From contig NZ_CP117883.1 in NCBI RefSeq assembly GCF_028736215.1, positions 744,001 to 808,000 of the forward strand: a DNA stretch of 64,000 nucleotides, written 5' to 3'. Shown here piece after piece: positions 1-9,037 of this stretch. The notes beneath the pieces are model-generated. The model was not told where the DNA came from. It was given only the letters and a program-made list of their open reading frames with translations, and made no database searches. The stretch is from Mucilaginibacter sp. KACC 22773. GTDB taxonomy: Bacteria; Bacteroidota; Bacteroidia; Sphingobacteriales; Sphingobacteriaceae. A program made the position numbers and the translations under genes. Each line of letters starts with the position of its first letter. Within the stretch, counting starts at the first letter, position 1.

Positions 1-5
1 TGAAA

Positions 6-26
6 AAAGCGGCGTTTAGCCGCTTT
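6..26 (-). terminator. Intrinsic terminator of rteC
   Basis: Perfect 8-bp stem AAAGCGGC (6-13) and GCCGCTTT (19-26) with a 5-nt loop. Read on the minus strand it runs into a T-tract just past the rteC stop codon, the classical rho-independent arrangement. Confidence 0.75.
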
Positions 27-37
27 AAACAAAGTTT

Positions 38-871
38 CTACCTGAGCTTTTTTTGAATCCGGAGTAAAAAGGCGCTTTTCATTTCGTCAATATAAACCGT
101 CGGACTGGGGCGGCCGCAAAGCCAGTCGTAGGTATCATAGAAATTCCCAAGGGAAATATTAAAGGACTTTTCAATGAATTTGACGATGCTTTTCAGGTTT
201 TTTTTGCCGAACGCTTCTGTGGCATGCCAGCAATAGATCAGCTCGATCAGGGCGCATTTGGTTTGTTTCCAGTCAAAATCCCGGAACTCAGTATCAATTT
301 GTATAATGGCGTCTCTCTGACTGATCTTCTGAATAGCGTGTTCCAGGTGTTCCTGCATCAGTTCGCTGGCTAATACCTGGGCAAGTTTATGATCATGCGT
401 GGTACTAAAAGTTGGATCAAAGTCAATGACGCATTGATCCGGGTCAAGATGTACATCGTAGTTGCCCCGGACAAAATAGTATTCATCAAGGTAGGTTGCC
501 TGGGTACGTACATACTGGTAAAAGGAGAGATTACTTTCAAAAAAATGATAAAGGATCTTAATTTCATTGGCGAAATAATCCGATACCACTTTGCCGTCAC
601 CAATAGGCTTCCTGATCTCCATATTCAGCAGCGATTGGTAAAAAATGAGTTGTGACTTAAATTTGGGTTTGATGTGCTTAAAAAAAACAATTTCTTCAGC
701 TGGTGTGCCAGGATCATTAAGCTTGCAATAGTCTTTTAATTTCCGGAGGTATTTCAAGCAGGCGTGAATGGATTTTTCCAGCCTTTTTATTACCTGATCT
801 TCTTCGAGCGTCAGTGCGTTAAGATCTTTGTTAAGGTCCGCGTATAGCCGGTCGCTAAATTTAGTTATCAT
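38..871 (-). CDS. rteC: RteC family regulator
   Basis: RteC proteins control excision and mobilisation of Bacteroides conjugative transposons of the CTnDOT type. This protein of about 277 residues carries the family pattern: an early EEIVFFKHIKP segment, then ATYLDEYYFVRG, then FSTTHDHKLAQVLASELM, and a C-terminal LGNFYDTYDWL segment. The ATG at 871 is preferred because the longer frame (to 928) adds an unconserved basic stretch. The gene stands alone and ends at a strong terminator. Its presence suggests mobile DNA, but RteC-like proteins also occur away from recognisable CTns, so it does not prove that this end belongs to the same element as the integrase at 50 kb. Confidence 0.85.
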   Translation of the reverse strand: MITKFSDRLYADLNKDLNALTLEEDQVIKRLEKSIHACLKYLRKLKDYCKLNDPGTPAEEIVFFKHIKPKFKSQLIFYQSLLNMEIRKPIGDGKVVSDYFANEIKILYHFFESNLSFYQYVRTQATYLDEYYFVRGNYDVHLDPDQCVIDFDPTFSTTHDHKLAQVLASELMQEHLEHAIQKISQRDAIIQIDTEFRDFDWKQTKCALIELIYCWHATEAFGKKNLKSIVKFIEKSFNISLGNFYDTYDWLCGRPSPTVYIDEMKSAFLLRIQKKLR

Positions 872-978
872 CTTGTTACCTTTTTGATAAATGGCTTTGC
901 CACCGGTTAGCCGAAACCGGTGTCGCAAACAAAGCCTTAATTGTATCAGTTTTTCATAGCAGCCCTTTCGGTTTTAGT

Positions 979-2145
979 TCAGGGAAAATAGGTTTTATTG
1001 AGATAGTTGATCATCTTTTGCAGGTAGTCTCTTACGATTGCTGCCGTTGCCTGATCGAGACTGTAAAAGGCCTTTCTAAAGCTTTCACGTGAAATATGGA
1101 TTTGTTTTTTAGTGGTAAAGTATTGAGTAAAGAACCTGGTGATCTTCGAGACATTCGTATCCGGGAAACATCCTGCCTTTGAAAAGATGCGGATAAACAA
1201 GGCAAATTGTGGTACGGAAAGATTAAGCGGAAGCTGGATCGGAATATTGGATTTGTTGATTGCCCGTATAGTTTTATCCTGGTTCCCGCTTTTTTCATAG
1301 AGCCAGGGCAGCAATACAAGATCGGCAGAAGGAAGTTCCGGTTCAAATGCTTTTTCAGGGTCCACAAACATCCCTGTGAACATTTTAATTTGCTGACTGA
1401 TAAAAATTGTCTGTTCCCGTTTACCGGATATTTTATTGAATTGAAGCAGGATATGCTCACGATACCAGTTTAAAAACCACTTCGTGTTCAGGTTTTGCCG
1501 GTAAAGTGCCTGGGCTAAACGATTCGTTGTTATACCATGAATCGTATACATAAGCTGCTGTACCATTCGAAGCAGGTTCAGTGTTTGTTCCGTCTGCCGG
1601 TATGATATCCCGGATTGTACAGCGTCATCGGTCATTTCCTGTACGGAAATACCGATCACTTCTACCAGCGGGATTGCTATCTCTTTACCTGAATAGGAGA
1701 GCAATTCCTTCCTGAATTCGTCTATTTGGGCGCACTGCCGGCGGCAGGAATGGATAGTTATTTTGTAATCCAGATCAAAATAATGGTAGCATTGATGGCG
1801 GAGGAAATTCAAAAGCTGCTCAAGCTCGCTTAAAATTTGCTCAAAAGGATCTGGGCCGGTTGCGTTCTTCGAATGAGCACCACCAACCGGTATGATTCGG
1901 CTGATTTGATTAGATAGCTGAGTGATACCGGCCTGGTGGTATTGTACATACCTTGTGATTACATGTTCTTTGGCGGAGCTGAAAAGCTCGTGCACCCATT
2001 TTTCCTTTATTTCCGCAGATAACGTTTGGACGGACTTTACCTGGTCCGGCAACCGTTTAAAGTTGTCAGGGTCAGTAGTGGTCCTGAAATTCTTCAGGAC
2101 TTCTCCAATGAGTTTTTCAAGCCGGTATAATGCTGATTTAAGCAA
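979..2145 (-). CDS. Hypothetical protein upstream of rteC
   Basis: A protein of up to 388 residues that I do not recognise. It is largely helical with many Gln, Leu and aromatic residues and shows no signal peptide or membrane segment. The C-terminal third (SVPQFALFIRIFSKAGCFP, then ITRFFTQYFTTKKQIHISRESF) resembles in outline the C-terminal recombination-type module of RteC-like or transposon regulatory proteins, but that is only a loose impression. It lies 107 bp upstream of rteC on the same strand, so the two may be co-transcribed. The first possible start is TTG at 2145; no nearby ATG is better placed, so the N-terminus is uncertain. Confidence 0.6.
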   Translation of the reverse strand: MLKSALYRLEKLIGEVLKNFRTTTDPDNFKRLPDQVKSVQTLSAEIKEKWVHELFSSAKEHVITRYVQYHQAGITQLSNQISRIIPVGGAHSKNATGPDPFEQILSELEQLLNFLRHQCYHYFDLDYKITIHSCRRQCAQIDEFRKELLSYSGKEIAIPLVEVIGISVQEMTDDAVQSGISYRQTEQTLNLLRMVQQLMYTIHGITTNRLAQALYRQNLNTKWFLNWYREHILLQFNKISGKREQTIFISQQIKMFTGMFVDPEKAFEPELPSADLVLLPWLYEKSGNQDKTIRAINKSNIPIQLPLNLSVPQFALFIRIFSKAGCFPDTNVSKITRFFTQYFTTKKQIHISRESFRKAFYSLDQATAAIVRDYLQKMINYLNKTYFP

Positions 2146-2240
2146 AATGCAAACAAGTTGATTAACATTTAGTTAATAATTAAATATGCATTTAATTGAC
2201 TGAAAGGGCATTTTTAGTTAATTCCATAGATGGGATTTAA

Positions 2241-2426
2241 CTACGCCGTTAACTTTTGGTTGCCAAAATGCGTATTGACTGTAGTGATAATTGTTATCGT
2301 TGTATTGGTTGGATCAGTACCTGTTGGTGGATCAGTTTCTCCGGAAAAATTCTTCGGATAAACATCATTGAAATCACAAATCGTACTGATGCTCCTGTTG
2401 AGTTTTTTTGATTTTGTCGTTTTCAT
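2241..2426 (-). CDS. Thr-rich lanthipeptide-type precursor peptide
   Basis: Sixty-one residues from the ATG at 2426. The first ~25 residues are a basic leader with the KKLNRSIS-type motif seen in Bacteroidota class I lanthipeptide precursors. The C-terminal ~35 residues are dominated by Thr (eleven Thr and one Ser), including TNTTITIITTV. The only Cys is in the leader half, so the presumed core has none and cannot form ordinary lanthionine rings. It lies about 1.9 kb from a full-length LanB gene, with a sensor/regulator pair in between, which is why a RiPP precursor is proposed. A longer in-frame start at 2495 exists but adds unrelated sequence. The precursor role is inferred. Confidence 0.55.
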   Translation of the reverse strand: MKTTKSKKLNRSISTICDFNDVYPKNFSGETDPPTGTDPTNTTITIITTVNTHFGNQKLTA

Positions 2427-2549
2427 AGCATTTGATTTTTGGTCAAAACTATTTCGCGATAGGAAGTCTGTGAATTTTGTTACGCCGGGAGGCATTTGGT
2501 ATATGTAGAAAATTAAGAATGATATTCAAGTGACATAAAAATCCTGATT

Positions 2550-3608
2550 TTGGTAAAGAGACCAACCATTTTTCTTCACGTGCTCATCTGGCTGATTTTT
2601 ATTAGCTATGAGATCGCCTACGTGAAATTTACGGTAGGAATACACTCGAATATTTTGGATTTTGTGATTTTCTACGGTTTGAACATTTGCCTGTTTTATT
2701 GTAATGCACATATCATTCTGGATTTCGCTTTTTTCAAAACTTCCAAACCATATTTGATTTCAATTGCCTTAATATTAATTGAAATCGTTGCCTACTTAAT
2801 TATTAAGTTTTTAATTGACTATGTAATAGCAGACCCTAAAACCACACTTATTTTACAGATCAAAAGAGATCAGAAATATGTCCTCACTAATATTTGGCGG
2901 GGGGTATATTTTATAGGGTTTAGTATTGCTTATTGGTCTATGCTTTATATGGTCAGGTTCAAGGAACGCAACCATTTGATGGAAACAGCGCAATTGAAAA
3001 CGCTGGCAAAGAATCTCGAGCTGGAGAATAAGTATATGTCGGTGGAGAATGCTTACCTGCAAAATCAGATCAGCCCCCATCTACTGTTTAACTCATTGAA
3101 CTTTATCTATACCACTGTACGCGGTCTATCTGAAAATGCGGGTCAGGGTGTAGCACGCTTATCCGAACTGATGCGCTATTCGCTGGTAAGCGCCGACGAT
3201 ACCCGCACGGTATCCCTGTCCGAGGAAATAGCGCAGCTGGAAAACCTGGTGGAATTGTGCCGCATGCGTTTTGGTGAGCAGTTTTATCTCCGGTTCAGGA
3301 AAAAGGGTAAGCTGGGCGGCATTCGCATCATACCGCTTATACTCATTACCCTGGTCGAAAATATGATGAAACATGGTGATCTCGGAGAAAAGAAAGTGCC
3401 GGCGAGGATTACACTGGAGATAAAGGAAAACACCCTGTTTTTTGAAACGCGTAACCGGAAACGAAATACAAATCTGTACCCTAAAGGCGGACTCGGGTTG
3501 AAGAATATTAAAAAAAGATTGAACAATTATTACCATGAACGATACACCATGCTGACCAGGGATGTGGAGGATTTATTTACCGTTACCTTAACTTTAACAG
3601 ACTTATGA
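2550..3608 (+). CDS. LytS-type sensor histidine kinase
   Basis: A 352-residue kinase of the His_kinase (LytS/YehU) family. About four hydrophobic segments fill residues 1-135, then a coiled coil (ENKYMSVENAYLQNQ), then the phosphoacceptor motif QISPHLLFNSLNF with His near residue 177. The N-box of the ATPase domain is TLVENMMKHG and the G-box GGLGLKNIKKRL. The first usable start is TTG at 2550; an in-frame stop lies only 30 bases upstream, so the start is limited to this region but not certain. Its last 4 bases overlap the LytTR regulator, which implies translational coupling. Lying between a RiPP precursor-like gene and lanB, it may control that locus. Confidence 0.9.
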   Translation: MVKRPTIFLHVLIWLIFISYEIAYVKFTVGIHSNILDFVIFYGLNICLFYCNAHIILDFAFFKTSKPYLISIALILIEIVAYLIIKFLIDYVIADPKTTLILQIKRDQKYVLTNIWRGVYFIGFSIAYWSMLYMVRFKERNHLMETAQLKTLAKNLELENKYMSVENAYLQNQISPHLLFNSLNFIYTTVRGLSENAGQGVARLSELMRYSLVSADDTRTVSLSEEIAQLENLVELCRMRFGEQFYLRFRKKGKLGGIRIIPLILITLVENMMKHGDLGEKKVPARITLEIKENTLFFETRNRKRNTNLYPKGGLGLKNIKKRLNNYYHERYTMLTRDVEDLFTVTLTLTDL

Positions 3609-4351
3609 GTATCAGTTGCTATGTCGTAGATGATGAATCAGGTGCGATTGCTTTAATGGAGGAATACATAGAACAAACTCCGGAGTTAGAATTGGTAGGA
3701 ACTTCGCTCAATCCCGTTGAAGCCCTTGATGACCTGACGGGTGTAAACGCGCCGGATATTACCTTTGTTGATGTCGATATGCGCCTGCTATCGGGTCTTG
3801 ATCTCGCGGGTATGGTAAATCTGTATACCACTGTTGTATTTACCACGGCATTCCCGCAGTACGCTGTTCAGGCGTTTGAAAAGGAAGCGTTTGACTATTT
3901 ATTAAAGCCCATAACCTATGATCGCTTCCTGAAATGTATCCAGCATGCAAAACGTAAAAGAAAACAAGCCGCTAAAAACGATTATCCGATCAGGGAGGAC
4001 TTTTTTAATATCAAAAGCGAAATCAAGGGCAGAATGGTGAAGATCACCTTTGACGAGGTGATGTACATCGAGGGCGCGGTTAACTATATTCAGATCCATA
4101 CTACCGACGGCAAGCACATGACCTATTTGACCATGAAGGAGATTGAGCATCACCTTCCCAAACCGTTGTTTGCCAGAATTCACCGTTCCTTTATCGTGAA
4201 TGTCAATTTTGTGAAGGTGACCGAACGCGGGCAGATCAAACTAAAAAACGGTGAGTCCCTGGACATGGGCGATAATTATAAACAACGTTTCCTGGATCTG
4301 ATGGATGCATATTTGATTAAAACAAACCGTAAGCCGGATAAGGACGATTAG
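3605..4351 (+). CDS. LytTR-family response regulator
   Basis: A 248-residue regulator with an N-terminal receiver domain (acidic VVDDE pocket, phospho-acceptor Asp56 in TFVDVDM, conserved Lys in LLKPI) and a C-terminal LytTR DNA-binding domain from about residue 140 (MVKITFDEVMYIEGAVNYIQ, then FARIHRSFIVNV). It overlaps the kinase gene by 4 bp, so the two form a pair. LytTR proteins bind short direct repeats; I could not identify such repeats with confidence upstream of lanB or the precursor. Its stop overlaps the end of the convergent lanB gene by 4 bp, leaving no room for a separate terminator. Confidence 0.92.
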   Translation: MSISCYVVDDESGAIALMEEYIEQTPELELVGTSLNPVEALDDLTGVNAPDITFVDVDMRLLSGLDLAGMVNLYTTVVFTTAFPQYAVQAFEKEAFDYLLKPITYDRFLKCIQHAKRKRKQAAKNDYPIREDFFNIKSEIKGRMVKITFDEVMYIEGAVNYIQIHTTDGKHMTYLTMKEIEHHLPKPLFARIHRSFIVNVNFVKVTERGQIKLKNGESLDMGDNYKQRFLDLMDAYLIKTNRKPDKDD

Positions 4352-7347
4352 TTTTTACTCCGGCTTTTAAGGGAGAGCAAATATTTGTAAATCAGGTAAT
4401 ACGTAATCATTTCCTGCTTGCGCGGTTCATCTGTAAACAGGCGGTTAAGATGCATATGAATGACGCTTCGAAGATAATTGAGTTTGTCGCTGTTGTCCCG
4501 TGATAAAATTTCATTGATCTCTTTAACGATGGATATAAATCTTTGTCCTGCCCTGAGTGATCCACTTAGAAGCCCCTTATCATTCGCATTCAATGCAGAA
4601 TAGATGCCTCCTGACAATTCCCGGTACTTTTTATCCAGTTCTACTTTTACTTTGCCCTCCGCGAATTCGGGAAGGAACTGCTGGTAGGATTCCAGGGTAA
4701 AGGCCAACTGATCGTCAGGACGAGTAAGGAATACTTTGATCATTGACTGCACGGTGACAATGGCAAAATGGTGGGCGGTGCCTGCCATATCATAACGGTT
4801 CTTTTTTAAAAAATATAATACCAATTCACTGCTCGACCAAAAAAAGTCTTCTGTTTTTTCTATGCCGGCTTCAGCATAACGTTCCAGTTCACGGGTATAC
4901 ACTTCGATCTGGTACTCCCGGATAACGTGTTGCTGGATGCGGTCCTCCAGTTTGGCTTTGAACGCAAGGAGTACCTCGCTGATGTCCTCCGGGGCTACTT
5001 TCAGACGGAGCCGGATATGTGGTGCGTGGTCATCGTACCGGATAAAAAACCATTTACTGATTTTTCCGTGGCTGTATCGTTTATTAAGCAATGGTTGCAA
5101 TCGCAGCAAAAGGCCGGCGGCTCCTGGGCGGGGCGCATATATCTTCAGGTAAAGCCATTCGGAGCCTGGTAGATACTTTCTTTTGATCTTAATTCGTTGA
5201 CCGGATTGCTTTATTTCCCCATACGTAGAGGCTAATGGTTCCGCCGGAAGAACGAACGCATTGTATTGCCTTATTTCCGGCTGTGGTATAAATTCCTTTA
5301 AAATCACCTCTGTCTTTTGCCGGATACAACTGCAAAAGAAAGCAATCTCGTCCTCACTTTCCTGGTCAAAAACAAGTTGCTGGTCGCCCTCCACCAGCGA
5401 AAAGGTTCGGCATAGCTTGACTTTTTTGCTAAGTTGTTGGAACGCCATTAAGGCTTTACCAAAACTCTCCTGTTGTAAAGCCGCTATCTCATCTTTGGTA
5501 AGCACCCAGGTGGCCAGGTAAAGGATTGTGTTTCGATAAACCACCCTGGGGTAAAACTCCTGACCGGGGAAATATTGCCGGAGATCGAGGCTGAGATTGA
5601 ACCGGCCATACTGGTATGGAAGATCTGCTAAAAACCGGAATAGGGGGAGCTTATTCAAACTGTGGTTATAGGCAGAGCTAAGCCTTGGTATAACCTGTTT
5701 GCCATGTTTTTTTGAAAAGAGCACCACTTTATTTTGAACAACACGGATGTAAAGGTCTGCCAGTTCCAGTTGGTGGTCTTTTTGAAGTGACGAAGCAGCA
5801 GTTACCGGTATTTCGTAGCTGTAAATGTTTTTTCTTCGATTCACATTATCTACGTGCGGATCTGATAGATGCAGCAATTCCGCGAAAAGCAATTGCGGGT
5901 TTTGTCGTTCCACATGTTGCGCCATATTTCTGGCCGCTTCGAAGATGGCTTCATCGATCACGGTAAATCTTCCTATTAGCGCGGGAGCATTGCTGCCGCC
6001 GGCACTTTCTATAAATAGTTGATCACCATATATCCGGAACAACACCGACATGCCGGTCGTTTGTTGTCCTTCGGATGTTTGGAGCTCCTGCAATTCCGCT
6101 GTATTCAATTCTATGACGGGCAACGGCTCCTGCTTAGCCCTAAGCCAAGATTTTAACAACAATCCCTGGGCAGGCGTCCATCCCGGCGATGGTCCTGGTT
6201 TTGGTTTGTTATGAATATGCAGCGTTTCCAATAAGGGATTACGCTTATCCGGGGCTTCCTGCTGGTAGCCGATACCGGCTTCCGGGTCAAGCGCGATAAG
6301 TAATGGCAGGGACTGACCTTCGAAATGTTGCTGAAAGGAATTCATAAAATGATCCATCGCAGGCAACTGGTCAATCGGGGCGAGTAGATCCAGGGCATAA
6401 ATCCCATCCCTTAACATCTCCTGCCACCGAATGGCGGGTCCTGTCACATTAGATTTTTTCTGGAGAATTGCACTGAAATTGTTTGTTTGCGGTAATGCCT
6501 GTTCTCTTGGCAGGAAGGCCTGAAGCTGCTTGTTAAGCCATTGAATATTATCAGGATTTGGTAAAATTTCTGAAAGGGAGTGCAACTCTTTTTGCAGCTG
6601 AAGCCCTCTTTCAGACGCTAAGAATTGCGGCTGTTTAAGTAAGCTGTCCAGATAATCAGGACCAGTAATATGCTGCCGCAAACAGTTCACAAGCAGTTGT
6701 GAATCGATCAGAAAATCGGCATATTCGATTGCTTCGGTCAATGAGCAACCAGCGGAATTTCTGATATGGCCTGTGATTTCCGGTAGTGTACGCCCCTTAA
6801 TACAAAAAGCGATCAAGTCTTTCAATAACTTGGAAAAGGCGATGGCCTGCAGGAGATACTCCCGCTGCTTAAAGCTTTCGTCAATCCCCGTTCGGAAAAA
6901 ACGGTATTCATTCAGAACCCGGTATAACGAAGGGTTGCTCTCGAACCTGGCTTTCGTCTTCATTGCTCCATTGAGCAGTATTTGGCTAATTTTCGCCTGG
7001 TAGGTTTGGTCGGTATAAAGATGGGTCTGATAAGCCTGGGTTTCAAATAATGGCTGAACCGAATCGGTCTTCCATTCGGTAAGGGAAACCGATGCAAACA
7101 TACCGAAGGGTGTGGGTCGAAAACAGTAGCGATTAATATATCTTTTAAGCGTGCCTTCTTCTCTCGCCGATAATTTTATGGTTACAAATTGTTGTTTCTC
7201 GAGTGTTTCGTAAAACGCGGGGCTCGCCAGGAAAACGGCACTCCTGAAGTGTAAATCATCCAAAAACAATTGAGTGTCACCAATATAGTCTTCCTGATTT
7301 TTAACAGGCATCCGCAAAAGCAGGTGGTTTGCAAAGGTATAACGCAT
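4348..7347 (-). CDS. LanB-type lantibiotic dehydratase
   Basis: At 999 residues this has the full length of class I LanB enzymes, which dehydrate Ser/Thr of a precursor peptide using glutamyl-tRNA. The N-terminal glutamylation region has the signature RPTPFGMFA (residues 77-85). The C-terminal SpaB_C/thiopeptide-type elimination domain begins near WLYLKIYAPRPG and includes WFFIRYDDHAPHIRLRL. Both halves are in one chain, unlike split LanB systems. No LanC cyclase, LanT exporter or protease gene lies within the window. The likeliest substrate is the Thr-rich peptide at 2.2-2.4 kb. Because that peptide lacks core Cys, the product may be dehydrated but uncyclised; this is inference. Confidence 0.92.
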   Translation of the reverse strand: MRYTFANHLLLRMPVKNQEDYIGDTQLFLDDLHFRSAVFLASPAFYETLEKQQFVTIKLSAREEGTLKRYINRYCFRPTPFGMFASVSLTEWKTDSVQPLFETQAYQTHLYTDQTYQAKISQILLNGAMKTKARFESNPSLYRVLNEYRFFRTGIDESFKQREYLLQAIAFSKLLKDLIAFCIKGRTLPEITGHIRNSAGCSLTEAIEYADFLIDSQLLVNCLRQHITGPDYLDSLLKQPQFLASERGLQLQKELHSLSEILPNPDNIQWLNKQLQAFLPREQALPQTNNFSAILQKKSNVTGPAIRWQEMLRDGIYALDLLAPIDQLPAMDHFMNSFQQHFEGQSLPLLIALDPEAGIGYQQEAPDKRNPLLETLHIHNKPKPGPSPGWTPAQGLLLKSWLRAKQEPLPVIELNTAELQELQTSEGQQTTGMSVLFRIYGDQLFIESAGGSNAPALIGRFTVIDEAIFEAARNMAQHVERQNPQLLFAELLHLSDPHVDNVNRRKNIYSYEIPVTAASSLQKDHQLELADLYIRVVQNKVVLFSKKHGKQVIPRLSSAYNHSLNKLPLFRFLADLPYQYGRFNLSLDLRQYFPGQEFYPRVVYRNTILYLATWVLTKDEIAALQQESFGKALMAFQQLSKKVKLCRTFSLVEGDQQLVFDQESEDEIAFFCSCIRQKTEVILKEFIPQPEIRQYNAFVLPAEPLASTYGEIKQSGQRIKIKRKYLPGSEWLYLKIYAPRPGAAGLLLRLQPLLNKRYSHGKISKWFFIRYDDHAPHIRLRLKVAPEDISEVLLAFKAKLEDRIQQHVIREYQIEVYTRELERYAEAGIEKTEDFFWSSSELVLYFLKKNRYDMAGTAHHFAIVTVQSMIKVFLTRPDDQLAFTLESYQQFLPEFAEGKVKVELDKKYRELSGGIYSALNANDKGLLSGSLRAGQRFISIVKEINEILSRDNSDKLNYLRSVIHMHLNRLFTDEPRKQEMITYYLIYKYLLSLKSRSKN

Positions 7348-7703
7348 GGATAAGTTCAGATAGATGTTGAAACGGTAATTTAGTATTTGTTCCTTTCAGG
7401 AAACCGGATTTCGGTAAAAGAAATGCTATGCCGATGTAATAATTTACCATTAGCGGAGCCGGTTTTCTTCGAATCCGTGTCAACTCAATCTTTTACTAAA
7501 CAAATGCCGTTTATCATAATGTATTCTAAGCGGAATTTATCACTCCGGACTATTTGTTTCGATCAACCATTATTTAAGGACCACCAACCGTTTCGGCAAT
7601 CAAGAGACGGGCTTGATCTTATTATCATTTGGTTTGCCGGGTTTAATGATCCTGTAAATATCAGGTTGATTTACAGAAGTACAATCAGTATGTTCATAAT
7701 CTT
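7348..7703. other. Intergenic region, lanB upstream
   Basis: A 356-bp gap between lanB and the next minus-strand gene. A 106-codon open frame on the plus strand has no family resemblance and an unlikely composition, so it is not called. I see no convincing promoter, repeat or RNA here, although it must contain the lanB promoter. Confidence 0.5.
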
Positions 7704-8606
7704 TTAGTTTAAAGGCCACTGCAGTTCTCTTGTATTCACTTTCGCCCCAAGTTCAAGCGCGGTCAGAAAAGTCGCTTTTGGGTATTTAGCTTTCATGTCG
7801 CTTATTAACGCAGCGGAGGTCTTATCCTTTTTTAACCGGTTTTCATAGGCTTCAATATAAGTTTTGGTGTATTCGGCAGAAACGACCGTGAGGTCCGCTC
7901 CTTTCCGAAAGTGAGCCGGGATGATTATAGCGGGGTGCAAGGCGATGACTTTATTAAGTGCCGCTGTCCACAATGCTCTTTTTGTAGCAGTTGCATCGTC
8001 AGCCATCCACAAATGGAAATTATTTCCAAAAACATTGATGCCACCAACAACTGTTTTGATGGATGGTATCCATATAAAGCTGCGGGCCGGAGCATTTGGA
8101 ACAGCAATCAGAGATAGGGTCTTTCCCTCCAATGTCAGGGAGTTTCCGGTCAGTAGTTTGGGAATGACGATTGTCTTTGGGATAACGTCCTTAAATATGC
8201 TCCCCCAATAAGCCAATTTTCCTTTATAGGTTGCCTTAATATGTTCTATCGTAGTTGCAGTAGCATAGATTGGCACGTTAGGATATTCCTTTTTAAATAC
8301 TTCCAGGCCGAAATAAAAATCCGGATCCCCATAACTGATAAAAATGGCCTTTAGATTCTTACCACTGTTCTTAATTTCCTTAACCACGTTTTCAGCATCG
8401 GGTAGCGTAAACTGGGCATCAATTAATATGGCATCTGATTTTCCGGAAACAAGAACGGAGGTTACTCCGAATGCAGACTCGGGGGCATTATAATAGGTCA
8501 ATTTTAAAGGGGCGGTATCGATAGTTTTGATTTCCTGAGCGCCCACCGTGAAGCTGAGACCCGTCACAACAATTGCCAGTATTAATTTTACTTTGATTGT
8601 TTTCAT
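7704..8606 (-). CDS. Secreted MBL-fold protein lacking metal histidines
   Basis: A 300-residue metallo-beta-lactamase-fold protein with an N-terminal signal peptide (cleavage after VGAQ, about residue 24). The overall family pattern is intact, including ILIDAQFTLPDAENVV and YFGLEVFKKEYPNVPIYA. The HxHxDH metal motif, however, reads Y92-G-D94-P-D96-F97, so all three histidines are replaced. The next histidine position (usually GHTPG-like) reads NAPARSF, while a late His remains in IIPAH. The frame is uninterrupted, so this is a coding protein that is probably inactive as a hydrolase or has a new role. It lies 15 bp downstream of a SnoaL-like gene and is probably transcribed from its sigma-54-type promoter. 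Confidence 0.85.
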   Translation of the reverse strand: MKTIKVKLILAIVVTGLSFTVGAQEIKTIDTAPLKLTYYNAPESAFGVTSVLVSGKSDAILIDAQFTLPDAENVVKEIKNSGKNLKAIFISYGDPDFYFGLEVFKKEYPNVPIYATATTIEHIKATYKGKLAYWGSIFKDVIPKTIVIPKLLTGNSLTLEGKTLSLIAVPNAPARSFIWIPSIKTVVGGINVFGNNFHLWMADDATATKRALWTAALNKVIALHPAIIIPAHFRKGADLTVVSAEYTKTYIEAYENRLKKDKTSAALISDMKAKYPKATFLTALELGAKVNTRELQWPLN

Positions 8607-8620
8607 AATAATAAAGATTT

Positions 8621-9025
8621 TTAAACCTCGCTAAATTGATCTCCAAACATTGGTTTTCCGCTCCTTGATTCTGCTGCTGTTGCTTCATTCTGAATTACGT
8701 CCCAATGCTCCGCTAACAAGCCGTTTTCGATGCGCAAAATGTCTACAACAACCCAGGCTTTAGGCTGACCAATATTGGTAAAGCGGCCATGGATCATCAC
8801 GAAATCTCCTTTTGCGATTGCTAACCCCGGCTCGTACCTCATGTTCGCTGGAGCCGATGCGATCAGCTCTTTAAGTCCATCCCGGCCAGGAGAAATATGC
8901 GCACTGTGCTGAATATAATCCGGTGACCAATAGCGTTCATAAGCCGCTTTATCACGCTTATTAAATGCCGCATCAAAAGCTTCAAGAGCCAATGATTTAT
9001 TCTTTTCTTCAATTGTCTTTTCCAT
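8621..9025 (-). CDS. SnoaL-like NTF2-fold protein
   Basis: About 134 residues of the SnoaL/NTF2-like superfamily, small cone-shaped proteins that bind or isomerise hydrophobic ligands. Typical features are FDAAFNKRDKAAYERYWSPDYIQHSAHISPGRDGL and the C-terminal half with DILRIENGLLAEHWDVIQ. The ATG at 9025 is chosen because residues upstream in the longer frame are not conserved. A very good sigma-54 motif has its -12 GC at 9038-9039, which would place the transcript start at about the ATG itself. It is the first gene of a two-gene operon with the degenerate MBL-fold protein. Confidence 0.85.
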   Translation of the reverse strand: MEKTIEEKNKSLALEAFDAAFNKRDKAAYERYWSPDYIQHSAHISPGRDGLKELIASAPANMRYEPGLAIAKGDFVMIHGRFTNIGQPKAWVVVDILRIENGLLAEHWDVIQNEATAAESRSGKPMFGDQFSEV

Positions 9026-9037
9026 GTTATAGGTAAA

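Noticed and set aside
38..871. rteC as proof that the left part belongs to the element ending at 51.8 kb
   Set aside because: No transfer genes, no second att copy and no continuity were seen; RteC-like genes also occur alone.
4927..6022. Several plus-strand frames within lanB
   Set aside because: They are antisense shadows of a gene with strong family motifs on the minus strand.
2241..7347. Complete lanthipeptide cluster
   Set aside because: No LanC, exporter or protease is present within the window, so only a partial or atypical locus can be claimed.
7387..7707. Plus-strand open frame of 106 codons between lanB and the MBL-fold gene
   Set aside because: No family resemblance, uneven composition, and its end overlaps the MBL-fold gene on the other strand.
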